Positions 17,039 through 25,595 of a stretch of DNA of 63,677 nt are shown here, piece by piece. Every line of letters starts with the position of its first letter. Within the stretch, counting starts at the first letter, position 1. Origin of the DNA: Phycisphaerales bacterium (GTDB lineage Bacteria > Planctomycetota > Phycisphaerae > UBA1845); assembly GCA_003597935.1 (NCBI GenBank), contig QZJT01000131.1, positions 1 through 63,677 of the forward strand, in the 5' to 3' direction. The notes beneath the pieces were generated by a model. That model ran no database searches and was not told the DNA's origin. It saw only the letters and a program-made list of their open reading frames with translations. Made by a program: the position numbers and the translations under genes.

Positions 17039-18385
17039 TTAACGTCTGCTAATCAGCCGATCGCCCACGATGGCCGCCACCGCCTCACGGAACGCCGCGC
17101 CTCGTCGCTCGAAATTCGGAAACTGGTCGAAGCTGGGACCGCCGGGCGAGAAGAGGACCGTGTCCCCCGGCCGCGCGGCCCCGATCGCCAGACGCACGGC
17201 CTCCGGCACGTCGGCCGCGGCGAAGACGGCCGCAACTCCGGCGGTGCGGGCGGCCTCGAGCCAGGCACGCCGCGAGGCGCCGACGGCGACGACCGCTCGG
17301 CACCGCCGCGCCAGCGTCCCGGCGGCATCGTCCAGCGGCTCACCGGCGCTGGAGCCGCCGACGATCGCGATCAGTGGCCCCGGCGTCGCCTCGATCGCCG
17401 CCAGGGTGCATGCGGGTGACGTGGATTTGGAATCGTTGATGAACGAAACACCCCCGACGGAGGACAGACGCTCTAAGCGGTGGGGCAGGCCGGAAAACGC
17501 CTCCAGCGCGGACCGTGCCGCGTCGCCGTCGTAACGCAGGTGGCGCAGCAGCGACCAGACCTGCGCCGCGAGCGTCTCGTTGTGCTCCCCGATCAACGAC
17601 AACGCCAACGGCGGCTGAGGCGGAGCGGCGTCCAGACGTTCGCACCCGCATGAGGACAGCTCGCTCAGGATGATCCGATCGGCCGGGACGGTCACCGGAC
17701 CGACCACCACCGCCCGCGCAGGCCTCGGCCCGCGGAACACGTTGCACTTCACGCGGGCATAGGTCTCGAAGCTGCCGTGCCGATCGAGGTGGTGCGGCAC
17801 GACATTGGTGATGATGGCGAAGTCGGGACGCCGCGCGATCCGTGGAACGTCGCACAGTTGGGCGTCAGACAGCTCCAGCACCACCACGTCAGCGGGCGTC
17901 ATGCGCTCAAGGTCGGGCAGCAGCGAGCCGCCGAGGTTGCCGCCCAGGTGGACCGGTCCGTCCCGGGCCGCCCGCAGCGCCGTCGCCAGCAGCGTCGCGG
18001 CCGTGCTCTTTCCGAACGATCCCGTCACCGCGGCGATCGGACAGGGGCAACGCTCCAGAAACAGGTTGATCTCCGTCGTCCAGGGGATGCCTTGCGCGGC
18101 AAGCCACGCGTACGTTTCCGAGCGCCGCTTCGGAATCGCCGGGTTGATGACCACGAGGTCCGCGGATTCAAAGTGGACCCGATCCTCACCGCCCAGCTCG
18201 AATCGGATGGGAAGCCCGCGTAGAAATTCGACCGACTCGTCCAGTTCCGTCGCCGGCGCCCGATCGACGATGGTGACGGCGGCGCCCTGCCGGCAAAGCC
18301 AGTGGGCCGCGCCGACGCCGCCCCCGAATCGTCCCAGCCCCCAGACGACGACGCGGCGGCCCCGAAGCTGCCGGGTATCGACCAT
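17039..18385 (-). CDS. murD: UDP-N-acetylmuramoyl-L-alanine--D-glutamate ligase
   Basis: 448 residues from ATG 18385, normal for MurD. It adds D-Glu to UDP-MurNAc-L-Ala in peptidoglycan precursor synthesis in the cytoplasm. Seen: an N-terminal Rossmann start VVVWGLGRFGGGVGAAHWL, the ATP-binding P-loop VTGSFGKSTAATLL (in place of GTNGKST), the central NVVPHHLDRHGSFETYARVK, and INDSKSTSPACTLAAIEATP near the ADP site. The P-loop and the ELSDAQL segment differ slightly from the common forms, so a distinct lineage is likely. No other mur genes are nearby, which is unlike the usual dcw cluster. Confidence 0.9.
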   Translation of the reverse strand: MVDTRQLRGRRVVVWGLGRFGGGVGAAHWLCRQGAAVTIVDRAPATELDESVEFLRGLPIRFELGGEDRVHFESADLVVINPAIPKRRSETYAWLAAQGIPWTTEINLFLERCPCPIAAVTGSFGKSTAATLLATALRAARDGPVHLGGNLGGSLLPDLERMTPADVVVLELSDAQLCDVPRIARRPDFAIITNVVPHHLDRHGSFETYARVKCNVFRGPRPARAVVVGPVTVPADRIILSELSSCGCERLDAAPPQPPLALSLIGEHNETLAAQVWSLLRHLRYDGDAARSALEAFSGLPHRLERLSSVGGVSFINDSKSTSPACTLAAIEATPGPLIAIVGGSSAGEPLDDAAGTLARRCRAVVAVGASRRAWLEAARTAGVAAVFAAADVPEAVRLAIGAARPGDTVLFSPGGPSFDQFPNFERRGAAFREAVAAIVGDRLISRR

Positions 18386-18683
18386 AGCGTCATTCTCTTC
18401 GGCGGGCCGCTGCCTCACAATGGACGCCCGACCTTCCGCGGGGGTGGGGGCGGTCGTTTTGATGGTTATCCATACCTGGTGCTCCGCCGACCTGCCGCGA
18501 GGGTGGGGGCGCGTCCCCTATCCGTACGGCCCTTGGTATCAGGGGGCCGGGACGTGTACACTGTGGGGCAGTAGCGGACGAACAGGCCGCAGGCGAGCGG
18601 GGGGCGAACGGCAGGCGGAACCTGTTCGGCCAAGGCCCGTCGCGCGTCCCGTCGGCGGCCTGCTCCACGGTGGAGGACAAACC

Positions 18684-19478
18684 ATGAACGGTCTGATATC
18701 TGCGATCGGACGATGCCGACGCCGGCCCGGCGCCGGCGGCATCGTCGCGTTCCTGTTGATCTGCCCGGGCGCGATGGCGGCCCATGAACCGGTCGTCAGC
18801 ACGGAGCGACTCACGGTGGCGGCGGGGCGGCCGATCACGCTGTCGATGCGCCTGCCGACGGGCGAGTCCTGGGCACAGGCCAACGTTGGCTGGGCGGTAG
18901 TGCGGACGCACGGGCGGCAGGACGAGTTGGTTCTGCCCAAAGGCGACGCCGGCGCCGCAGACCCCGACGCCCAGGTCCAGCTCACCATCGACCGGCCGGG
19001 GTTCGCGATCGTAATGATCGATGCCGGACCCGCGTCCGAGAAGGACAAACCCGACGCCTTCCAGCGGACCACCTACTGCACCAAGATCGTGCTGCGCGTC
19101 ATCGGCGAGGATCTGGCCGAACACGCGACCTGGCGCCGCTCGAACCCGGGCATCACCGCCAAGGCGGGCAGCCGGATCGAGATCCTGCCGCTGTTCGACC
19201 CGACGTCACTTACGGCCGGGGCGGACCTGCCGGTGCGCGTGTACTTCGAGGGTGACAAGCAGGCGGACCAGACGGTACACGCCTACGGTCCGGAGGGGGA
19301 ACACCTGACGATCGAAAGCGACGCGATGGGGATCGGCACGTTCCGGCTTCCCACGGCCGGGCTCTGGCAGCTTCGCTACCAGAAGGACGTCGCGGGCGTG
19401 ACGTATACCGCGGACTTCATCTTCGAGCTGGCACCGGCGGCGCCCGCCGCCGACATGCGGAAGGGGGAAGGACGATGA
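18684..19478 (+). CDS. DUF4198-like secreted protein
   Basis: 264 residues. GGAGG precedes ATG 18684. The N-terminal segment GIVAFLLICPGAMAAHEP ends in a signal-peptidase site followed by a His, typical for DUF4198 proteins that bind metals or assist transport at the cell surface. The body is two beta-rich halves (RPITLSMRLPTGES; GADLPVRVYFEGDKQ) ending in an immunoglobulin-like strand set GLWQLRYQKDVAGV. It overlaps the next gene by four bases (ATGA). Metal binding is family knowledge, not seen directly. Confidence 0.75.
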   Translation: MNGLISAIGRCRRRPGAGGIVAFLLICPGAMAAHEPVVSTERLTVAAGRPITLSMRLPTGESWAQANVGWAVVRTHGRQDELVLPKGDAGAADPDAQVQLTIDRPGFAIVMIDAGPASEKDKPDAFQRTTYCTKIVLRVIGEDLAEHATWRRSNPGITAKAGSRIEILPLFDPTSLTAGADLPVRVYFEGDKQADQTVHAYGPEGEHLTIESDAMGIGTFRLPTAGLWQLRYQKDVAGVTYTADFIFELAPAAPAADMRKGEGR

Positions 19479-22003
19479 GCAGGCAGCCCAGTCCAAGGTC
19501 GAAGGTCCAAGGTCGAAGGTCCAAGGTCGAAGGTCCAAGGTCGAAGGTCGAGTGCAGAACCGGCCCGCAGACCTGTGCAGCGGTCAATGAAGCCCGACGT
19601 CCGAACCCCAGCGCTGTTCGCTCCTCGCTCTCTGACTCCCTGACCCCCTCACGCTCTCCGCGCTGGACCTCACGAGCCGTTGCCGCAGCGGCCGTGTGCG
19701 CGGCGCTTCTGGCCCTGGCGCCCCGGGTGCCTTCCGCGGCGGCCGACGATTGGGTCGAAATGGGGCCGGCCCCGATCACCTCGGGTCCGTACACCGGCAG
19801 GACTTCGGCCGTGGTCGCCAGCCCGACCGATCCCAACAAGTACTTCGTCGGCGGCGCCGACGGGGGCGTCTGGCGAACGCTCGACGGCGGCAGCACGTGG
19901 ACGCCGTTGATGGACGGCTTTCCCAGCCTGGCGATTGGAGCGCTGGCGATGGATCCGGCCGACGAAGACGTCATCTACGCCGGCTCCGGCGAGGCGAACT
20001 ACGCCAACCACAGCATCTACGGCCTGGGCCTGTACAAGTCCACCGACGGCGGCGACTCGTGGACGCAGCTTGCGGAAGAAACGTTCGCCGGCCGCACCTT
20101 CGCCCGCATCGCGGTGTCGCCGACCAACAGCCAGGTCGTGTACGCCGCCATCGGTCACGCCGGCGGCTTCCCGGCGCGGGTGGCGGCCAAAGGGCATCCC
20201 GGCGCCGACGGGCCGGTGGGCGTGTTCAAATCCGAAGACGGCGGCCAGAGCTGGACGCACCTGACCGAGGGCATCCCGGCCAAGGCTGCCACCGACCTGG
20301 TGCTCGATCCGATTGACGGGGACCTCGTGTACGCCGCCATCGGCCACATCTTCGGCGACGCCGAAAACGGCATCTACCGCAGCAAGAACGGCAGCAAGTT
20401 CAAGAGGATCACCGACGGCCTGCCCAACGTCACCTTCGGACGCATCTCGCTGGGCATCTCGCCCTCGGACGGGAACCGGCTCTACGCCCTGATCACCCGT
20501 CCCTCCAATCCCACCGGCGGCGGCGCCTCGACGCTGGGCATCTTCCGCTCCGACAACGGGGGGGGGCTGTGGACGCAGGGGGCCGGCGCGAACATCCAGG
20601 CGACCTACGGCTGGTATCTGTCCACCGTCATCGTCGCTCCCGACGACCCGAACACGGCGTTTTTCGGCGGGCTGTCGCTGATCCGCACCACCAACGGGGG
20701 GCAGAACTTCCTCACCAAGACACCGCCGCACGTGGACATGCACGGGCTGGCGTTCGACGCCTCCGGCCGCCTGCTCAGCGCCAACGACGGCGGCCTGCAC
20801 CGTTCAGCCAACCTGGGCGACTCCTGGCAGGCCCTCAACGAAGGTCTGGGCGTCATCCAGTTCTACGCCGGCCTTTCGACGCACCCGATCGTGCGGCACT
20901 TCGTGTTCGGCGGCACCCAGGACAACGGCACCAACCGTCGCGAGGAAAACGGCCTGCGCTGGACGCAGCGCCAGGGCGGCGACGGCGGCTACACGGCCGT
21001 CAACCCGCTGCGGCCCAACTTCGTGTGGGCGGAGTTCCAGGGCACGGGAAACCTCTTCCGTTCCGCGGACACAGGTCAGTCCTTCATCGGCCGCAGTTCC
21101 GGCATCAACGTCGGCGATCGCAACTGCTTCCTGCCGCCTTATGCGTACGATCCGCAGACGCCGAACCGAATCCTCTACGCCACGCACCGCATCTACGAGA
21201 GCACGAACAACGGCGATTCCTGGACGCCCATCTCCGCCGATCTGACCGGCGGCGCGCCCGCGTCCATCCGGGCGCTGGCCATCGCGCCGTCCGACTCGCG
21301 GACGGTCTATGCCGCCACCAACGACGGGCGCGTGCTGGTCAGCGACGACGGCGGTCGCACCTGGGACATCAAGCTCGAGAACGTCCCGAACTGGCCCCGT
21401 GTCACCCGCGATCTGGCGGTCGACCCCGCCGACGACCGCATCGCCTATCTGGGCGTGGGGTGGTACGGCGTGGACCAGATGTACGAAACGATGGACCGCG
21501 GCGACGCGTGGCAGCCGATCGACGGCGATCTGCCCGACGTTCCGGTCAACGCGGTGGCCGTGCGGCGCGACGGCGACGCCCGCTACGTCTATGCCGGCAC
21601 CGACAACGGCGTTTACGTTACGGACAATGGCGGCGTGAATTGGACGCTGCTGGGAGCGGGGCTGCCGAACTCCCCGGTTTTCGATCTGATCGTGGACGGG
21701 GTTCACGCCCGCCTCATCGCGGCCACCCAGGGCCGCGGTGCGTGGTATCATCCGGTCCCCGCCCTGGATTGCGACCTGGTCAAGAAGTTCAAGGCCAAGT
21801 GCAGGAACGGTAAGCTCACCGGCGTGTTGAAGTCTTCCCTGCCGCAAGGGACGATCGTCACATTGGGCAACAATGATACCGACATCCAGAGGGTCGAGCT
21901 GAACCGCAAGGGCAAGGGAAAGGCCGTCTGGACGAATCAGACGGGCGAGCACAGCGTGTGCTTCGGCGAATGTCAGGTGTGCGTGCCGGCTGATTGTCGT
22001 TGA
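19475..22003 (+). CDS. Secreted BNR/sortilin-like beta-propeller repeat protein
   Basis: 842 residues. At least 12 Asp-box-like units are visible, for example VWRTLDGGSTWTPL, LYKSTDGGDSWTQL, VFKSEDGGQSWTHL, IYESTNNGDSWTPI and VYVTDNGGVNWTLL, as in BNR/Vps10 propellers. A signal sequence (AVAAAAVCAALLALAPRVP) lies at residues 68-88, after an odd N-terminal stretch encoded by the heptamer repeat. No better start exists downstream. The start is coupled to the upstream gene by ATGA. The C-terminal 75 or so residues (DCDLVKKF...HSVCFGEC) match the end of the beta-helix protein at 3198-5159. An adhesive or glycan-binding role is inference. Confidence 0.85.
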   Translation: MSRQPSPRSKVQGRRSKVEGPRSKVECRTGPQTCAAVNEARRPNPSAVRSSLSDSLTPSRSPRWTSRAVAAAAVCAALLALAPRVPSAAADDWVEMGPAPITSGPYTGRTSAVVASPTDPNKYFVGGADGGVWRTLDGGSTWTPLMDGFPSLAIGALAMDPADEDVIYAGSGEANYANHSIYGLGLYKSTDGGDSWTQLAEETFAGRTFARIAVSPTNSQVVYAAIGHAGGFPARVAAKGHPGADGPVGVFKSEDGGQSWTHLTEGIPAKAATDLVLDPIDGDLVYAAIGHIFGDAENGIYRSKNGSKFKRITDGLPNVTFGRISLGISPSDGNRLYALITRPSNPTGGGASTLGIFRSDNGGGLWTQGAGANIQATYGWYLSTVIVAPDDPNTAFFGGLSLIRTTNGGQNFLTKTPPHVDMHGLAFDASGRLLSANDGGLHRSANLGDSWQALNEGLGVIQFYAGLSTHPIVRHFVFGGTQDNGTNRREENGLRWTQRQGGDGGYTAVNPLRPNFVWAEFQGTGNLFRSADTGQSFIGRSSGINVGDRNCFLPPYAYDPQTPNRILYATHRIYESTNNGDSWTPISADLTGGAPASIRALAIAPSDSRTVYAATNDGRVLVSDDGGRTWDIKLENVPNWPRVTRDLAVDPADDRIAYLGVGWYGVDQMYETMDRGDAWQPIDGDLPDVPVNAVAVRRDGDARYVYAGTDNGVYVTDNGGVNWTLLGAGLPNSPVFDLIVDGVHARLIAATQGRGAWYHPVPALDCDLVKKFKAKCRNGKLTGVLKSSLPQGTIVTLGNNDTDIQRVELNRKGKGKAVWTNQTGEHSVCFGECQVCVPADCR
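19490..19556. repeat. Heptamer tandem repeat (AAGGTCG/AAGGTCC) inside a coding start
   Basis: About nine 7-bp units of AAGGTCG or AAGGTCC lie right after the ATG at 19475 and encode a Ser-Lys-Val-rich N-terminal stretch. A close relative (GAAGGTC/GAAAGTC) sits after the FtsX gene at 61227. Confidence 0.85.
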
Positions 22004-22054
22004 TCGACGAAGAGCGCGGTTTCGTCGCCCGTCTGCGCCACCGCCGGACCCATC

Positions 22055-24727
22055 GTGAAAGAAACCTGTCCATTCACCGATCGAATCCTGAGGCGCCTGG
22101 CGCGGCCGGGGTACGAACCGCAACATCCCGACCTGCTGGCCAAGTCGATGAGAATCGCCCAGGAAGAAATGGGCGACTTCCGCGACGCCTGCAAGGCCCT
22201 CACACGGGCGGGTCGCGTGGTGCTGGGTTCGGCCAACGGGCTGATGCTGCCCGAGCCGGCCGGCAAGATCGTCGGCGTCTACCGCGCCAACCCCAAAGGC
22301 TTCGGATTCGTCATCCCGGATACGCCCAACGCCCACGGCGATCTGTACGTGCCGGTCGGCAAGTCGCACGGCGCGATCACCGGCGACGTGGTCACCGCCC
22401 GCGTGTTGCGCCGGCGCCGCGGACGCGACCGGATGGTCGAGGGGGAGATCGTCGAGATCCGCCAGCGCGGGCAGAGCCGCTTCGTCGGCCAGCTTCGCAA
22501 GCACCTGGGCCGCTGGTTCGTCATCCCGGACGGTAACGCCCTGCACGTACCCATCATGATCGGCGACGTGGGCGCCAAAGGGGCGAAGGAGGGCGATCAG
22601 GTCGTCGTCGACATCACCGAGTTTCCGGCGGAGAAGCGCGAGGGCCGCGGCGTGATCGAACGGGTGCTGGGCACGGCCGGCGACCCGGAGGTGGATACGC
22701 AGAGCATCATCGCCCAGTACGGCCTGCCGGGAGACTTCCCCCCGGCCGTGATGGAGACGGCGCGCAAGTCGATCGACGCCTTCGACCCAAAACGCGAGAT
22801 GAAGCGGCGCCAGCGGCTCGACGATCTGACCATCATCACCATCGACCCCGACGACGCCCGCGACTTCGACGACGCCATTTCGCTCACTGGGAACGCCGAC
22901 GGGACGTGCGAACTCGGCGTCCACATCGCGGACGTGGCCTTCTTCGTGCGCGAGGGCACGGCGCTGGACGACGAGGCCCGCGTCCGCGGCAACAGCATCT
23001 ACTTCCCCAGCTACGTCATCCCCATGCTGCCGGAGGTGCTCTCCAACGGGGTGTGCAGCCTGCAGGAGAAGCAGTGGCGGCTCACCAAAAGCGCGTTTAT
23101 CACCTACGACAAACAGGGGCGCGTGCTCAGGACCCGCTTTGCCAATACGATCATCAAGTCCGCCAAACGGCTGACGTACGTGCAGGCGCAGCAGATCATC
23201 GACGGCAAGCCCGGACGCACGCCGCCGAAAGTCGTCGACCTGCTCAAGCGCATGGACGCTCTGGCGAAGATCATCCGCAAGCGGCGGATCAAGCAGGGGA
23301 TGCTGGTCCTCGAACTGCCCGACGTCGACCTGACGCTGGACGAGAAGGGCGCCTGCACCGGCGTGACGCCTGCGGACGACAGCTTCACCCACACCATCAT
23401 CGAGATGTTCATGGTGGAGGCGAACGAGGCGGTGTGCCGGGTGCTCACCGGTCTGAACGTGCCGCACCTGCGCCGCATCCACGACGAGCCCAGCTACAAG
23501 GCGGAGCGCTCGCTGACGCAGTTCCTGCGGGCGCTGGAGCACCCGTTGCCCAAAGACGCCGACCGCTTCGCCGTCCAACGCCTGCTGGACGGCGTGCGCG
23601 GCACGGACATGTCCTTCCCCGTCAACCTGGCGGTGCTCAAGTCGATGCAGAAGGCGGAGTACAGCCCGCAGCGCATCGGCCACTACGCCCTGGCCAGCGA
23701 GCACTACACCCACTTCACTTCACCGATCCGGCGTTACCCCGATCTGACCATCCACCGGCTGCTCGACGCCCACGTCACCGGCGGCGTCGGCAGCTCGGAC
23801 GGGCAGGAACCGCGGCGGACGGCCGGCCGCAGGCGCAAGGGTAGGCAGGCGCAGTCAGACGTCAGCGAGCCGCGGGCTTCAGCCCGCGCGGAGTCGGCCA
23901 GCAGCAAGCCGCGGGCTTCAGCCCACGCGGAATTGGCGAGCAGCGAGCCGCGGGCTTCAGCCCGCGCGGAGTCGGCCAGCAGCGAGCCGCGGGCTTCAGC
24001 CCGCGCGGAGTCGGCGGCTCAGAGTATGTTGCAAGTTGAGCACGGCGATCCGCGCGATGGCGCGGGTTCGCATTGGCGGAACACTGACCCACGGGGATCC
24101 GCCGCTGCCCCATCGCCGCATCGCGACGGCCGCCGCCGCCGCGTCGCCGACGAAGACGACATCGCCCGGCTCATCAAGCTCGGCCGCGATTGCAGCACCA
24201 CCGAGCGCCGCGCCGAGGCCGCCTCCAACGAGCTGACCCGGGTCAAGATCCTGCGCATGCTGGAATCCCGCCCGGGCGAAGTCTACAGCGGCATCGTCAC
24301 CGGCGTGGCGACGTTCGGCATCTTCGTCCAGTTGCGCCGCTTCCTGATCGAAGGCGTCGTCCGCTTCCACGACCTGCCCGACGACTGGTGGGACGTGGAC
24401 GTCTCCGGCGGCCGGGTCATCGGCCAGCGCAGCGGCAAGTCCATCCGCATCGGCGACCGCCTCAAGGTCGTCGTGGCCGAGATCGACGTGCCGCTGCGCG
24501 AACTGGAGCTGGCCCTCCAGCCGGGTTTCAAGCTGGAAGCGCGGGCGAAGCGTGATCCTGGCATTGGCAGAAAACACCATGCGCAGCGCGGGCAGGCGTC
24601 GACACGGGACGAGGCCCCAATCCGCGCGGACGGCGCTCGCGGCGGACGGCCTCCATCGCGGAAGCGGAGAATCATCAAGTCACCCCCCGCCGCCTCGCGA
24701 AGGCGGAGCCCTCGCCGGCGACCGTAG
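22055..24727 (+). CDS. rnr: Ribonuclease R (RNB/S1 exoribonuclease) with an in-frame repeat insertion
   Basis: 890 residues. Order: cold-shock/OB domains (GVYRANPKGFGFVIP; GRGVIERVLG), RNB catalytic domain with TIDPDDARDFDDAISL, which carries the Asp cluster that binds Mg2+, the conserved segment HFTSPIRRYPDLTIHRLLD, then an S1 domain (YSGIVTGVATFGIFVQLRRF) and a basic tail. It degrades RNA 3' to 5', including structured RNA. Between LLDAHVTGG and DEDDIARLIKLGRDC an insertion of about 110 residues interrupts the RNB end. It includes four 13-residue SEPRASARAESAS-type units encoded by a 39-bp repeat. The active-site motifs are intact, so the enzyme is probably still functional. Confidence 0.95.
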   Translation: MKETCPFTDRILRRLARPGYEPQHPDLLAKSMRIAQEEMGDFRDACKALTRAGRVVLGSANGLMLPEPAGKIVGVYRANPKGFGFVIPDTPNAHGDLYVPVGKSHGAITGDVVTARVLRRRRGRDRMVEGEIVEIRQRGQSRFVGQLRKHLGRWFVIPDGNALHVPIMIGDVGAKGAKEGDQVVVDITEFPAEKREGRGVIERVLGTAGDPEVDTQSIIAQYGLPGDFPPAVMETARKSIDAFDPKREMKRRQRLDDLTIITIDPDDARDFDDAISLTGNADGTCELGVHIADVAFFVREGTALDDEARVRGNSIYFPSYVIPMLPEVLSNGVCSLQEKQWRLTKSAFITYDKQGRVLRTRFANTIIKSAKRLTYVQAQQIIDGKPGRTPPKVVDLLKRMDALAKIIRKRRIKQGMLVLELPDVDLTLDEKGACTGVTPADDSFTHTIIEMFMVEANEAVCRVLTGLNVPHLRRIHDEPSYKAERSLTQFLRALEHPLPKDADRFAVQRLLDGVRGTDMSFPVNLAVLKSMQKAEYSPQRIGHYALASEHYTHFTSPIRRYPDLTIHRLLDAHVTGGVGSSDGQEPRRTAGRRRKGRQAQSDVSEPRASARAESASSKPRASAHAELASSEPRASARAESASSEPRASARAESAAQSMLQVEHGDPRDGAGSHWRNTDPRGSAAAPSPHRDGRRRRVADEDDIARLIKLGRDCSTTERRAEAASNELTRVKILRMLESRPGEVYSGIVTGVATFGIFVQLRRFLIEGVVRFHDLPDDWWDVDVSGGRVIGQRSGKSIRIGDRLKVVVAEIDVPLRELELALQPGFKLEARAKRDPGIGRKHHAQRGQASTRDEAPIRADGARGGRPPSRKRRIIKSPPAASRRRSPRRRP
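23860..24020. repeat. 39-bp tandem repeat of REP family 1 inside rnr, four copies
   Basis: Four GAGCCGCGGGCTTCAGCCC units start at about 23871, 23910, 23949 and 23988 (their CGCGGG phrase), spaced 39 bp. 39 is a multiple of three, whereas the non-coding array at 11.6 kb has 37/38 bp. The units keep the rnr reading frame open. Confidence 0.9.
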
Positions 24728-24824
24728 TCAGACACGGTTGTCGTGTTTCACCGACTGCGAACAGGTGCGGCCTCAGCCGCGCCCCCGTAGCTGAATCCTG
24801 CCTGCTGGGAAGGAGGCAGGACAT

Positions 24825-24872
24825 TTGTACGACGAGGACCTTGCCGAACGCGTGAAGAGGGTGCAGCCATGA
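24825..24872 (+). CDS. Possible 15-codon leader peptide ahead of the TIR-like gene
   Basis: AAGGAGG sits 8 bases before a TTG at 24825, which opens a frame of 15 codons (MYDEDLAERVKRVQP). Its TGA overlaps the downstream ATG as ATGA. The ribosome site is stronger than any at the next gene, so translation of this peptide may feed coupling. No known peptide is recognised; it may be spurious. Confidence 0.25.
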   Translation: MYDEDLAERVKRVQP

Positions 24873-25498
24873 TCACAAAGCCGCAGGATTGTGACGTCTT
24901 CCTGTGCTTCTCGATTGTCGATGCCGCCGACGCCAGGCGTGTCCGCGCCGCGCTCGAAAACGCCGAGTTGAAAGTGTACGAGCGAACGCCCGACGAGCGC
25001 GACGGCGAGCGGGTCGCCCAAGCCCTGGCGGCCTGCGACGCACTGGTGGTCATTGTCCCGGTGTCCGGTGACGTCAGCGCCAATTCGCTGGTTGAGATGG
25101 GCGCCGCCTGGGGGTGGGGCAAACCGATGTTCGGCGTGCGCTACGGCAATGGGCACGCCGCGCCGGCAGGCTTTCTTACGCGAGTGAAGCTCTTCCCGCC
25201 GTCGCGGCTGGACGATCTGGTCAGCGAGATTAAGCGGACGCGACGCCCGATCTCACGGCCCCAGCGCGAAGCGCTGGCGGCGGTCTATGCGGAACTGGGA
25301 ACATCGACTGACGAGATGGTGCGCGACCCCTTGCTGGTCGACCGGTTCGTCGAGCGCTTCAAAGAGCGGACCGGGCGCAGCGTCGGCCGCGATCGACTCG
25401 TCAATGAACTTCTGCGTCTGCGGAAATCCGGCGTACTGCCGCGGCTGGGGCGGAAGAAGCGTGGCGCATCTCGACCGCGCGTCGACGAAGAGGCATGA
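24869..25498 (+). CDS. TIR-like domain protein
   Basis: 209 residues. The first 105 or so read like a bacterial TIR or related nucleotide-processing domain: CDVFLCFSIVDAADARRVRAA, then LENAELKVYERTPDERDGE, CDALVVIVPVSGDVSANSLVEM, and GAAWGWGKPMFGVRYG. Glu76 in SLVEMGAAW sits where many TIR enzymes have their catalytic Glu for NAD+ cleavage. The C-terminal 100 residues are helical (RPISRPQREALAAVYAELG; RFVERFKERTGRSVGRDRL) with no assigned domain. TIR proteins act in defence or signalling, but there is no partner effector gene nearby. A non-catalytic TIR-like scaffold is also possible. Confidence 0.6.
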   Translation: MITKPQDCDVFLCFSIVDAADARRVRAALENAELKVYERTPDERDGERVAQALAACDALVVIVPVSGDVSANSLVEMGAAWGWGKPMFGVRYGNGHAAPAGFLTRVKLFPPSRLDDLVSEIKRTRRPISRPQREALAAVYAELGTSTDEMVRDPLLVDRFVERFKERTGRSVGRDRLVNELLRLRKSGVLPRLGRKKRGASRPRVDEEA

Positions 25499-25556
25499 GG
25501 CCACCTTACCGTTTCTTCGAGTCCCGAATTGACGAGCGTGATGCACTCGTCTGTCT

Positions 25557-25592
25557 TCATTCGTGATTCGCCAATCGCCATTCGTCATTCAC
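25557..25592. repeat. Heptamer tandem repeat (ATTCGCC type)
   Basis: About five 7-bp units (ATTCGTG, ATTCGCC, AATCGCC, ATTCGTC) lie between the converging TIR-like and coiled-coil membrane genes. Confidence 0.7.
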
Positions 25593-25595
25593 ACC

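Noticed and set aside
20804..23713. A 969-codon open frame on the minus strand, antisense to the BNR gene and rnr
   Set aside because: It mirrors codon structure of the plus-strand genes, has no domain or start context, and overlaps two well-supported genes.
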